This document shows positions 1-7,807 of a DNA stretch of 64,000 bases, piece after piece; within the stretch, counting starts at the first letter, position 1; each line of letters begins with the position of its first letter. The translations under genes and the position numbers were made by a program. The DNA lies in NCBI RefSeq assembly GCF_025154075.1, contig NZ_JAOAMU010000007.1:1-64000 (forward strand), written 5' to 3'. This DNA comes from Chryseobacterium herbae. GTDB taxonomy: Bacteria > Bacteroidota > Bacteroidia > Flavobacteriales > Weeksellaceae. Below the pieces are notes generated by a model. That model was not told where the DNA came from. It made no database searches and saw nothing but the letters and a program-made list of their open reading frames with translations.

Positions 1-75
1 AACTCTAAAACTCTAAAACTCTAAAACTCTAAAACTCTAAAACTCTAAAACTCTAAAACTCTAAAACTCTAAAAC
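1..75. repeat. Octamer tandem array (CTCTAAAA)n
   Basis: About nine perfect head-to-tail copies of an 8-bp unit, CTCTAAAA on the plus strand (GAGTTTTA read on the minus strand). The array runs to the window edge and abuts the stop codon of the minus-strand gene that ends at 76, so it would form the start of that mRNA's 3' untranslated region. Related arrays occur at 51794-51846 and 62669-62720. Confidence 0.9.
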
Positions 76-810
76 TCAAACTCCGCCCTCATTCCAATAA
101 AAACTATCCGGATACACCCTAGCTCCAAATACCGCTGTTCCAACCCGTACGATAGTAGAACCTTCCTCAATCGCCGTTTCCAGATCGCCGCTCATGCCCA
201 TAGAAAGCTCCTTCATTTCTACATTGGGAATATTCTGACTGATGATTTCCTGTTGCAGGTTTTTCAGGATTTTAAAGCAAGGTCTTACTTTTTCTGTTTC
301 TGCACTGAAAAGACCGATCGTCATAAGTCCTTTAATCTTCAATGTGCCGAATTCGGAAACTTTTCTGGTCAGTTCAATAGCTTTATCAGGATGGACTCCA
401 AATTTACTTTCCTCAGCGGATGTATTCACCTGGATCAGAACATCTATTGTTTTTCCTTCCGATAAAAGCCTTTGGTGAAGTTTCTCTGCAAGATCCAGGC
501 GGTCCAGAGACTGTACACAAACCACCTCATATTTTAAAATATCCTTGATCTTATTGGTTTGCAAGTGTCCTATAAAATGATTTTCATGGGTCGTATTTTT
601 CAGGTCTTCATATTTCTCTTTTAACTCCTGAACTTTATTTTCAGCAATTAAGGTCTGGCCGTTTTCTAAAGCTGTTTTAATATGTGTTGCAGAAACCGTT
701 TTCGTTGCCAGCAGCAATCTGACTTCATCAGGATTTCTGCCTGATTTTTCGCAGGCTTTCTTTATTCTGTCATTGATGATCTCAAGGTTGTGGATGATGT
801 CTTCTTTCAT
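76..810 (-). CDS. YggS/PLPBP family pyridoxal-phosphate homeostasis protein
   Basis: Cytosolic single-domain PLP-binding protein of the YggS/PROSC family. Members bind pyridoxal 5'-phosphate without known catalysis and buffer vitamin B6 and amino-acid homeostasis. The 244 residues match the usual length of about 230-250. Visible hallmarks are the PLP lysine in LLLATKTV (Lys37), the AENKVQEL strand-helix, the HFIGHLQTNK motif, and a C-terminal SMGMSGDLETAIEEGST phosphate-binding segment followed by RVGTAVFG. The start codon overlaps the stop of the upstream AAA+ ATPase gene by 4 bases (807-810), so the two are translationally coupled in one operon. Family identity is near certain; the physiological role in this species is inferred. 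Confidence 0.95.
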   Translation of the reverse strand: MKEDIIHNLEIINDRIKKACEKSGRNPDEVRLLLATKTVSATHIKTALENGQTLIAENKVQELKEKYEDLKNTTHENHFIGHLQTNKIKDILKYEVVCVQSLDRLDLAEKLHQRLLSEGKTIDVLIQVNTSAEESKFGVHPDKAIELTRKVSEFGTLKIKGLMTIGLFSAETEKVRPCFKILKNLQQEIISQNIPNVEMKELSMGMSGDLETAIEEGSTIVRVGTAVFGARVYPDSFYWNEGGV

Positions 811-1526
811 GGCTGTGTGATTTCCCGGGATTCCAGTTTTTTGATCAGTGCCGATTTTACGGAGGTCAATGCATGGTCTTTCGCCTCAGCAAAAGAAATG
901 TTGTGCTTTCTGTCTATATTTCTCAGATCTTCCGGGAATTTAGACAGTAGATTATCGTAAAAGGTGTCCAGGAATTCAGCAGATGGCATCTCGTAGTTAA
1001 TCTTCAGCTGGAAGCGTCTCAATAGGGCCGTGTCTATGATCTCCGCATGATTGGTGGCGCATAGCAGCAAGGCATTTTCGGGATAATAGTCAATCAGCTG
1101 AATCAGTGTATTGACGAGCCTTCTCATTTCACCTACATCCTTATCGTCGCTTCCACGCGCTTTTCCGATCTGATCGAGTTCATCCAGAAAAAGGACAGAC
1201 CTTTCCCTGGCAGCTTTATCAAAAATCATTTTAATATTCTGTGAAGTTTCCCCAATCCGCGAAGAAACAATATTGCTGAGATTTAAGATCAGGATACTCT
1301 TACCTAAAGCGTTAGCGACGGCTTTTGCAGTCATGGTCTTCCCACAACCGGAATTTCCCTGGAGAAGAATCTTATTGTTCACAGGAAGTCCGTATTCCTG
1401 CAGTTCTTTGACATAGTTGTGTTCCTTAATAAGCTGCACCAGTTGGTCCCGGTTATTGCTGCCGAGAAATACGTCGTTGAGGGTTACTTCCTCTTTATCC
1501 TGAATGATGAGATTGTACAGATTCAT
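807..1526 (-). CDS. AAA+ family ATPase
   Basis: Small single-module AAA+ ATPase. With the start at 1526 (239 aa) the protein has a Walker A GNSGCGKT at about residues 57-64, a Walker B LFLDELD at about 112-118, a sensor-1 CATNH and an arginine-finger region (DTALLRRF), in the order typical of FtsH/katanin-like AAA modules. The open frame extends upstream to 1649, but those 41 extra residues look non-coding and the ATG at 1526 begins the conserved part. It lacks transmembrane segments and a protease domain, so it is probably a remodelling or chaperone-type ATPase with unknown clients. It is coupled to the YggS-family gene by a 4-base overlap. Function beyond ATPase is not assigned. Confidence 0.85.
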   Translation of the reverse strand: MNLYNLIIQDKEEVTLNDVFLGSNNRDQLVQLIKEHNYVKELQEYGLPVNNKILLQGNSGCGKTMTAKAVANALGKSILILNLSNIVSSRIGETSQNIKMIFDKAARERSVLFLDELDQIGKARGSDDKDVGEMRRLVNTLIQLIDYYPENALLLCATNHAEIIDTALLRRFQLKINYEMPSAEFLDTFYDNLLSKFPEDLRNIDRKHNISFAEAKDHALTSVKSALIKKLESREITQP

Positions 1527-1670
1527 GCTAAAAACTAAAAAATGATTCTTATCCGTACAAAGATAAAGTTTTATGGAATTATTTTCAGGGACCTGAAATA
1601 GAATAAGCGGGTAGGCCAGTGAAGGAACATTGAACAAAAACGCTTTCATTGAATGTTAAGGCGGAAATCG

Positions 1671-1873
1671 CGGCCTGGGAAGCTGGAGCGTTAAAAAAAT
1701 AAATATTGTAAATGTTAAAAAAATCTTCTGTTCGAAGCGTGAAACTGTTTTCTAATAGAATAACCCATATTGAATTCGCGCAAGTTTAGAATTTTTAGAG
1801 AACACCATTTATTTTTAGCGAAGGATTCCAGCCTTGAATTTTTGGTTCATTTTGTTTCAAGACAAAAGAACAG
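1671..1873. repeat. ~200-bp dispersed repeat, copy 1
   Basis: This stretch closely matches 17555-17755 base by base, including a shared core ATTGAATTCGCGCAAGTTTA and the ending TTTCAAGACAAAAG, with scattered substitutions and single-base indels. No convincing reading frame is conserved between copies, so it is treated as a non-coding dispersed repeat of unknown type. Confidence 0.85.
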
Positions 1874-1915
1874 AATGAAATATAAATCATCAATAAAGTT
1901 AAATGATTCATCAAA

Positions 1916-1990
1916 TCATATTCAATAGGAACGGGCTTTAGCCCGTTTATAAAATAACCATGATTCATCAGGCTTTAGCCAAAATTTAAA
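1916..1990. repeat. GGGCTTTAGCCC composite repeat unit
   Basis: A perfect dyad ACGGGCTTTAGCCCGT (1931-1946) is followed about 25 bp later by a lone GGCTTTAGCC. The same two-part unit of about 75 bp, with the flanks TTCAATAGGA and AAAAT-TAAA, recurs twice at 3394-3540. It is a short intergenic repeat family capable of forming a hairpin. Confidence 0.8.
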
Positions 1991-2013
1991 TTGCAAGATG
2001 ATATTGACAAGAA

Positions 2014-2036
2014 AAGCCGAACAATCTGTTCGGCTT
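2014..2036 (-). terminator. Hairpin terminator
   Basis: A perfect 10-bp stem (AAGCCGAACA / TGTTCGGCTT) with a 3-nt loop. On the minus strand it is followed by TTTTC, so it best serves the tiny minus-strand ORF at 2200-2283. Confidence 0.6.
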
Positions 2037-2199
2037 GACTATTTGGATATATAAAATTTGCTATGAAATTCAGTTAAGGGGTTATGTTTTTGGGCCCTTT
2101 TACTCCAGTGAGTAAAAGAGCAGAATCTGAGTATTCAGATTGAAAAACATAAACAATACAATTAATATAGATGTTCTATAAAATTTCTTTTAATAGAAC

Positions 2200-2283
2200 T
2201 TAGTTTCTTTGTTCTCTTTTTACTGTCATGAAATAAGAAGTGAACACTACTAAACATGTTGCGATACCGATGTAAGTTACCAT
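2200..2283 (-). CDS. Putative 27-aa single-pass membrane peptide
   Basis: A 27-codon ORF, ATG at 2283 and TAA at 2200-2202. It begins MVTYIGIATCLVVFTSYFMT and ends with a charged KREQRN tail: one hydrophobic helix of about 18 residues followed by a positively charged cytoplasmic end, the layout of bacterial small membrane proteins. Upstream is an A-rich leader usual for Bacteroidota, and downstream a perfect hairpin with a T-run (2014-2036). No family is recognised. Composition and gene-like flanks support it, but at this length chance remains possible. Confidence 0.45.
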   Translation of the reverse strand: MVTYIGIATCLVVFTSYFMTVKREQRN

Positions 2284-2990
2284 TTTTGTTTTATTTAATT
2301 ATTTGACTTTATTTTATCAATTTTCTAATTGCAATATTACAACTTTCAAATCACGTGCCAAAGCAAATAATCATGATGTATATCAGTGTGTTATATGTTT
2401 GTAAACTTAATTTATATTGAATTTTTGTTTACAAAAAATTAATATGTTTTTAAGAAATTATTAATATATTTATTGTCTTATCTGTAAAAAAATAAAAAGT
2501 TGACAATGGTTTGAACACTTCTATATTGGACTTGATAAAACAAAAAATAAGAAATGCGATGCATAATATTCACTTTTAACTTTGTTTTTGAACGTCAGAT
2601 TTTGGGAAGTGGAAGAAATATTATGTTAAGTAAACTTATTATTTGCAACTCATTTTTATCATGAAATTTTTAAAAGCCGTCAGATTATGTGACATCAATT
2701 GGAAACATTTGTCACATCTATATGAAATACTGACAGGTTGAAACTCTCACTGTCAGACTTTTTTGTGACAGATTATTTTATTCCATGTAAATGTTTTATA
2801 ATAAATTGACTGGATAAATATCACCAGTTAGTGTATTGATGTGGATCTTTTTAACACCCTGATTTTCATATTAAAATGCCCAGGAAAGGATTGGTACATA
2901 AAGCGAATTAGGTACCTGTTTTGAATCTAAGAATTTGCTGTTTCCGGAGATTTTAATAGAGATTTTTCCGTGAAAAGAGACCGCTTTTCC
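2284..2990. other. AT-rich gene-free spacer
   Basis: No reading frame with coding character is seen on either strand. The stretch is very AT-rich; its only clear structure is the hairpin at 2730-2765. Confidence 0.6.
2730..2765 (+). terminator. Hairpin with T-run
   Basis: CTGACAG (2730-2736) pairs with CTGTCAG (2750-2756) and is followed by a run of Ts, resembling a rho-independent terminator reading rightward. No gene immediately upstream on this strand is seen, so its purpose is unclear. Confidence 0.35.
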
Positions 2991-2991
2991 C

Positions 2992-2999
2992 TATTTTTG
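2992..2999 (+). promoter_or_regulatory. Bacteroidota -7 promoter element for the SMR gene
   Basis: TATTTTTG matches the Bacteroidota -7 consensus TAnnTTTG and lies 15 bases before the ATG at 3015, implying a very short leader. A T-rich stretch about 20 bp upstream could be the -33 element. Confidence 0.45.
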
Positions 3000-3014
3000 T
3001 AGAAAACGAGTCAT

Positions 3015-3350
3015 ATGGGACGCAGTTATATTTTTCTTGCATTGGCGATCATATTCGAGATCATCGCGACTACTTTTCTGAAAAAATCTGAAGAATTTTC
3101 AAAACTCTTGCCATCTGTAGTGACCGTAATAGGATATGCCGCAGCATTTTACTTTCTAAGCATTACATTGCGTCACATTCCTGTAGGAATCACCTATGCG
3201 ATATGGTCGGGTGTAGGAATTGTCTTTATCACGATGATTGGAATCATTGCTTTTAAGCAGGTTCCGGATCTGCCGGCCATCATAGGAATTGCACTGATTG
3301 TTATTGGGGTAATCGTCATTAATGTGTTTTCAAAAATGGGGACGCATTGA
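3015..3350 (+). CDS. Small multidrug resistance (SMR) family efflux transporter
   Basis: A 111-residue inner-membrane protein with four hydrophobic helices, the standard SMR size and layout. It carries the membrane-embedded glutamate of helix 1 (Glu15 in FEIIATTFLK), which couples proton influx to export of cationic compounds, and the helix 3 signature YAIWSGVG. The family acts as antiparallel or parallel dimers and expels quaternary ammonium compounds or guanidinium-type substrates; which applies here cannot be told. It appears monocistronic, with its own promoter and repeat-rich DNA on both sides, and no partner SMR gene is adjacent, so it would work as a homodimer. Confidence 0.92.
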   Translation: MGRSYIFLALAIIFEIIATTFLKKSEEFSKLLPSVVTVIGYAAAFYFLSITLRHIPVGITYAIWSGVGIVFITMIGIIAFKQVPDLPAIIGIALIVIGVIVINVFSKMGTH

Positions 3351-3393
3351 GGTGGTTTGATTTAAAGATTAAAATGATTAAATCTACCTTACT

Positions 3394-3540
3394 AAAATTC
3401 AATGGTGGGCTTTAGCCCGCTCACCCGGAAAATAGATAACAGCCACAGGCTTTAGTCCAAACATATTAAAATTCAATAGGAGTGGGCTTTAGCCCACTTA
3501 AAAAAATAAACACAACCAACGGCTTTAGCCAAAATCTAAA
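3394..3540. repeat. Two GGGCTTTAGCCC composite repeat units
   Basis: Two tandem copies of the unit at 1916-1990. Dyads GTGGGCTTTAGCCCGC (3405-3420) and AGTGGGCTTTAGCCCACT (3481-3498) are each followed by a shorter GGCTTTAGYCC-like copy (3448-3458 and 3521-3530). They sit in the convergent space between the SMR gene and the outer-membrane protein gene, a place where hairpins could end transcription from both sides. Confidence 0.8.
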
Positions 3541-3614
3541 ATCATCCTAAAAACCTTCAAAAATTCCGGTCTTGGTTTTTCCAAAGCTCTTTAAAGGTTT
3601 CCAGAAAATTGAAA

Positions 3615-4586
3615 TCATTTTGCTCGAGGCTTTCCAAAAGGATTATAAGATATTCCGACATTGAAATAGAATGAGGGTTTATAACTGGCTTCAAAAATAT
3701 AGTCTCTAAAAGATTCCTCCTTATCAAAAACCCTGGCGCGCGGCACCGCTCTGATTCCTGTTTTTAAAGTTCCAATAAAATTACTGCCTAAATTGTGTTC
3801 ATAAATAGCTCCGGAATTGATCTCCAGTTGCCGGAATTCAAATGTTCTGTTATTCTTGTACATATAAAAGGAAGTATTATCCATCTCCGTTCCCAGGGAA
3901 ATTCTGCCGTTGGCGAAAATATCCTTTCTTACCAATATCTTTTTAGGAAGAAGAATATCCAGCATCCAGCCGTTATTGAACCTGTTTTCATACGTAAAGA
4001 TTGGGAGGATGGGAACCTGTGCACTCGGATCAATAAAACCGGCAATACCGATGAGCATTTTTGTTTTTGGAGTAGCCTTCAAAACAACGGAAGCCGTCAC
4101 CATTCCTCTTATTCTTTCAAAATGTTGATTACTTCCGTCTACAGATGCAGAGGCTGTATATATCGCGACTTTATTGAATAGCTTTGAAAAATAACTGAAA
4201 TTAATCGCCTCAGAATGGTAATGAAAATCATTCTTTTTATCTGTTTCCGGGATAATAGGTTCTTCGGTATTGAAGGCTATATAGCGATAATTTAAAGAAG
4301 TGCTGAGAAGCCAGGTTTTCTTTTTCACCAGATAAATATTGGCACCGGCATTCAGTTGCTGAAAACTTTTCACTTTGTTGTCAGGCAGGTCTTTTCCATC
4401 AAGCTTTGATGAAAACTGAAAAGGCGCCGTTTGGGTAAACTCAATATTCAGATCCCGGTTCTGGGGAAATTTATCTGCAAAATAAGCTCTTACTTTCAGT
4501 GGAATACTGTCTCTTTTTTGGGCATAGACAATATTCTTTAACGGGAACATGGCAAGGGGAATAAGAGCTCTTCTCAGTGTTTTCAT
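3615..4586 (-). CDS. Outer-membrane beta-barrel protein (DUF6268-like)
   Basis: A 323-residue protein with an N-terminal export signal (MKTLRRALIPLAMF, probable cleavage after VYAQ), then alternating aromatic/polar strands such as NYRYIAFNT, FNNGWMLDILLP and FYMYKNNRTFEFRQ, ending FYFNVGISYNPFGK. This pattern predicts a small outer-membrane barrel and resembles DUF6268-type Bacteroidota proteins, but the family name rests on memory of the motif layout. It starts 4 bases after the stop of the gene at 4591-5025 and is likely co-transcribed with it. No substrate can be proposed. Confidence 0.65.
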   Translation of the reverse strand: MKTLRRALIPLAMFPLKNIVYAQKRDSIPLKVRAYFADKFPQNRDLNIEFTQTAPFQFSSKLDGKDLPDNKVKSFQQLNAGANIYLVKKKTWLLSTSLNYRYIAFNTEEPIIPETDKKNDFHYHSEAINFSYFSKLFNKVAIYTASASVDGSNQHFERIRGMVTASVVLKATPKTKMLIGIAGFIDPSAQVPILPIFTYENRFNNGWMLDILLPKKILVRKDIFANGRISLGTEMDNTSFYMYKNNRTFEFRQLEINSGAIYEHNLGSNFIGTLKTGIRAVPRARVFDKEESFRDYIFEASYKPSFYFNVGISYNPFGKPRAK

Positions 4587-4590
4587 GGTT

Positions 4591-5025
4591 TTATTTTAAA
4601 GATTGAATGGCAGATTGAAAAAAATTGAACACAAATATTTTATCATAAAAGATTTCTAAACTGTTTTCGATGATAAAATCGGTATGACGGAGGGTATCAG
4701 GAATCGGATCTTCTTCTACAAAGACAAACCAGAGCTCCTTGATATGATTTCGTCTTTTAAACTCTTCAAAAGCATTCCAGTCGAAGGGAGCAAAATGTTT
4801 AATATCAAAAAATAAAATTCCTTTTTTAACCCCATTTTCTTCTACAATATTAATAGGATGTTGGATGTAGCTTAAAATCCTGATCTCCGAATGGTAGCAT
4901 TCCACAAAATGGTGCAGGTCAATCAGCTGTATTACTTTCTCCTCTTGCTGGGATTCTGTCATATAAAAACATTCTAAGGTTATTTCTTCTGTAAGTTCCT
5001 GAAAAACGGCTAATTCCATAAGCAT
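4591..5025 (-). CDS. Conserved hypothetical protein
   Basis: A 144-residue soluble protein without signal peptide or membrane segment. It is rich in aromatic and acidic residues (ELWFVFVEEDPIPDT), alternates predicted strands and helices, and resembles no family I recognise. Two near starts exist (ATG at 5025 and two codons later). It precedes the outer-membrane protein gene by 4 bases, so the two probably form an operon divergent from the LytS/LytTR genes across a 190-bp region that holds the repeated TATAC motifs. Confidence 0.6.
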   Translation of the reverse strand: MLMELAVFQELTEEITLECFYMTESQQEEKVIQLIDLHHFVECYHSEIRILSYIQHPINIVEENGVKKGILFFDIKHFAPFDWNAFEEFKRRNHIKELWFVFVEEDPIPDTLRHTDFIIENSLEIFYDKIFVFNFFQSAIQSLK

Positions 5026-5079
5026 AAAAAAATTGGACAGGACAAAGGAAAAGAGAATTAAGTTGCGGAAATTTGTTTT

Positions 5080-5135
5080 TATACCAAACCACTTCTAATT
5101 TATACGAAATCCACCTCTTTTAAAATTCGTATAAA
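5080..5135. promoter_or_regulatory. Direct and inverted repeats, candidate LytTR operator
   Basis: TATACCAAACCAC (from 5080) recurs as TATACGAAATCCAC (from 5101), a 21-bp period equal to two helical turns. A 10-bp inverted copy (TTTATACGAA at 5099-5108, TTCGTATAAA at 5126-5135) follows. LytTR regulators usually bind imperfect direct repeats with about this spacing, and the adjacent operon encodes one. Confidence 0.4.
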
Positions 5136-5217
5136 AAAAAGCAGGGTTTGTATAATATTATAGATATTCTTTACGTTATTCTCTATTTTTGTTTTGTATT
5201 AAAACTGACAGAATATT

Positions 5218-6291
5218 ATGAACGGTACGCCAAAATTTAAGGAAACGCTTGTCATGGACTTTTTGGTGGAAGACCGCTTCAGGCTTCGCAGGCATGTGCT
5301 GTTCCTTATTTTCTTTTTCTTTCTGCTGTACAGCGCAAGATTCTGGCATTGGTATTCCGGGATCTATCAGTATTACGTCCTATTCTTTGTGTATAGTGTA
5401 CTGATTGGAATGGTGTATATCAATATTTATGTTCTCGTACCCAGGTTTTTCTTTAAAACAAAATATGTAACGTATCTGGTCCTGTTGATCATGATGGGAG
5501 TTGCCGGACTGAATATGATAGGCTATAGTTTTAAATTTTTCTTTGAAGATTTCAGGGTGGAAAATATAAAAAAGGAAGGGGATAGAGGCAGCATCTATGA
5601 GGGAATATTGATGTGTGTTCCTATTATTCTGACTACCACTACTGTGAAACTGCTACAGAAATGGATCAGTGATACCAAAAGAATCACGGAACTTAAAAAT
5701 CTGACGTTGCAGATGGAACTGAATGAGCTTCGTAATCAGATCAATCCGCATTTTCTGTTTAATATGCTGAATAATGTCAAAGCGCTCACCAGAACAGATC
5801 CGGAAAAAGCATCTGTGGTTATCGTCAAGCTTTCGGAATTCTTAAGATATCAGCTGTATGAGAACGGTGAGGAGAAAACACTGCTCGTTTCAGAAATAGA
5901 TTTTCTGTCTAATTTTCTTAACCTTGAAAAAATAAGAAGGGATAATTTCTACTTTACAATCAATGCAAATCTGAATGACAGAACTATCAAGACGACTTTT
6001 ATTCCCCCGAATTTATTCACCACCTTCGTTGAGAATGCAGTGAAGCATAGTGTAGATATTAGCAGTATAGAATCTTATGTAAAAATAGATATTAGAGTAG
6101 AAAATAAAACCCTTCACTTTATCTGCACCAATTCTATGAACCCGGGTCTGACCATCTCTAATGCCAATTATGGCGGACTGGGGCTAGCCAATATCAAAAG
6201 AAGACTTGAACTGCTGTATGGTAACGCATTCGAGCTGGATATTATTTCCGGAGACAAAGAATATACCGTCAATTTAAAAACACCTGTATGA
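5218..6291 (+). CDS. LytS/YehU-type sensor histidine kinase
   Basis: A 357-residue membrane kinase. The N-terminal part has about four hydrophobic segments (roughly residues 27-45, 50-75, 83-105 and 128-145). A short coiled linker leads to the His_kinase domain with the phospho-acceptor in NQINPHFLFNMLNN (His178), and then the ATP-binding fold with the N-box PPNLFTTFVENAVKHS and a GGLGLANIKRRL G-box. This family autophosphorylates and passes phosphate to a LytTR response regulator; here the partner starts inside the stop codon (ATGA overlap at 6288-6291). A TATTTTTG promoter element lies at 5184-5191. The signal sensed is unknown. Confidence 0.93.
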   Translation: MNGTPKFKETLVMDFLVEDRFRLRRHVLFLIFFFFLLYSARFWHWYSGIYQYYVLFFVYSVLIGMVYINIYVLVPRFFFKTKYVTYLVLLIMMGVAGLNMIGYSFKFFFEDFRVENIKKEGDRGSIYEGILMCVPIILTTTTVKLLQKWISDTKRITELKNLTLQMELNELRNQINPHFLFNMLNNVKALTRTDPEKASVVIVKLSEFLRYQLYENGEEKTLLVSEIDFLSNFLNLEKIRRDNFYFTINANLNDRTIKTTFIPPNLFTTFVENAVKHSVDISSIESYVKIDIRVENKTLHFICTNSMNPGLTISNANYGGLGLANIKRRLELLYGNAFELDIISGDKEYTVNLKTPV

Positions 6292-7013
6292 ATTGTATAA
6301 TTGTAGATGATGAACCTCTGGCAAGAGCAGAAATGCGCTCGCTGATCAATGAAACTTCAAAGACTGAAATTCTTGGAGAGTTTTCCAATGCACCTTCCGC
6401 CCTTGATTTCCTTAAAACCAATGACGTAGACCTTATTTTCCTGGATATTGAAATGCCCATGGTCACGGGGCTGGAATTCGCAGAAATGCTGCCGGAACAG
6501 AGCCTGATCATTTTCACAACAGCGTATTCGCAGTATGCCTTGAAAAGCTATGAGCTTGATGCTATAGATTATTTATTGAAACCCATTGACAAACAACGGT
6601 TAGAAAAAGCGATCAATAAAGCCGTTTTGTATAAAGAACTACTGTCTAAGAATACCGTGAAAAATACGGTAGAATCCAATACTCTTGAATTTTTATTCAT
6701 TAAGGCAGACCGTAGATTTTATAAAGTCAACATTTCAGATATAAAATTTATTGAAGCTTTAAAAGACTATGTAGTTATTCATACCCGCCAGCAGAAGCTT
6801 ATTACAGCCATGAACCTGAAAACTATTCACCAGAAAATTCCAGTGGAACTGTTTCTGCGTGTAAGTAAATCCTATGTGGTCAATATGGATTTCATCGATT
6901 CATTTGACAATCATAATATCTATATAGACGAATCAGAAATTCCTCTGGGTGAAGTATATAGATCTGACTTTTTTGCAAAATATGCCGGCGGGTTCCTTAA
7001 TCCTGAAGCGTAA
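6288..7013 (+). CDS. LytTR-family response regulator
   Basis: A 241-residue cytosolic transcription regulator. The receiver domain (about 1-120) shows the acidic pair IVDDEP, the phospho-acceptor Asp53 in LIFLDIEMP, the conserved Thr in FTTAYSQYA and Lys in YLLKPID. The LytTR DNA-binding domain (about 135-235) contains FIKADRRFYKVNISDIKFIEA and FLRVSKSYVVN, the usual beta-strand DNA reader. It overlaps the sensor kinase gene by four bases and is surely its cognate partner. Likely targets include its own promoter region (5080-5135). Confidence 0.94.
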   Translation: MNCIIVDDEPLARAEMRSLINETSKTEILGEFSNAPSALDFLKTNDVDLIFLDIEMPMVTGLEFAEMLPEQSLIIFTTAYSQYALKSYELDAIDYLLKPIDKQRLEKAINKAVLYKELLSKNTVKNTVESNTLEFLFIKADRRFYKVNISDIKFIEALKDYVVIHTRQQKLITAMNLKTIHQKIPVELFLRVSKSYVVNMDFIDSFDNHNIYIDESEIPLGEVYRSDFFAKYAGGFLNPEA

Positions 7014-7015
7014 AC

Positions 7016-7642
7016 TTAGCGTTTTCTCCCTGTAAAACGGATCACCGAACCAGTTCCGTTGTGAAATAAACCTTCATTAAGTTCAATTTCTTTTTCCACC
7101 AGTTCAATACTATCGTAATTAGGAAAATCAGCTTTGATTTCATCAATGGAGAATAAAGATCCGATATCTTTTGGTCCACCCACTTTTTCGTTTTTCAAAA
7201 CATAATCCAGATGGCTTTTACTGAAAGCTTCAAAAATAATCAGGCCTCCTTTACGAAGATATTGGTCAAGTGCTTTATGAATAGAGGATTTGATATCCGC
7301 TGGAAAATGAGCATAGATAAGCGCAATCACATCAAACTGTTCCTCTCTAAAATTCAAAGTCTGAAGTTCTCCGACTTGATAATCAATGCTCACATTATTA
7401 TTTTTAGCAAGCTGTAAAGCTTTAGTTTTTCCTTCACTGCTGATATCAAAAGCTGAGACTTTCCATCCTTTTATAGCCGCAAAAACCGCATTCCGTCCTT
7501 CTCCTTCGGCGGGAAACAGGATAGAGCCCGGTTCCAGTTTTTCAAGCTGTTCTTTTAAATATGTGTTAGGTTCGGTTCCATAAGCGAATTCTTCGCTGCT
7601 GTATCGGTCATTCCATCGGTCTAGCCATGTGTTGTCGGTCAT
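7016..7642 (-). CDS. Class I SAM-dependent methyltransferase
   Basis: A 208-residue cytosolic Rossmann-fold methyltransferase of the TehB/thiopurine-methyltransferase-like group. Seen are the N-terminal WLDRWNDRYSSEEFAYG segment common to this group, a motif I variant ILFPAEGEGRNAVF in place of the more usual glycine-rich loop, the acidic motif II VSAFDIS, and FDVIALIYAHFP for motif IV. The substrate is unknown: tellurite, thiopurine-like or other small electrophiles have been assigned to relatives. It ends tail-to-tail with the response regulator (2 bases between stops) and has no obvious operon partner. Confidence 0.85.
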   Translation of the reverse strand: MTDNTWLDRWNDRYSSEEFAYGTEPNTYLKEQLEKLEPGSILFPAEGEGRNAVFAAIKGWKVSAFDISSEGKTKALQLAKNNNVSIDYQVGELQTLNFREEQFDVIALIYAHFPADIKSSIHKALDQYLRKGGLIIFEAFSKSHLDYVLKNEKVGGPKDIGSLFSIDEIKADFPNYDSIELVEKEIELNEGLFHNGTGSVIRFTGRKR

Positions 7643-7807
7643 TGTTTAAGAATTTAAGTTTTTAAGGTTATTGTTGCTCATTGAATCAGAATGTTTAGAA
7701 TTTTCCCAAATATAGGATGTTTCCAGCCTTTTCCGTAAATGGAAAAAGCATTCTTCAAAATAGATTTTGTAAATAAGGATCTGAATGAATTGGAGATAAA
7801 AGACAGT

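Noticed and set aside
1..75. Tandem repeats at the window edge as a CRISPR array
   Set aside because: The unit is 8 bp with no spacers; it is a simple microsatellite-like array, and no cas genes are present in the window.
1527..1649. N-terminal extension of the AAA+ ATPase
   Set aside because: The 41 extra residues have no AAA character; the ATG at 1526 directly precedes the conserved region.
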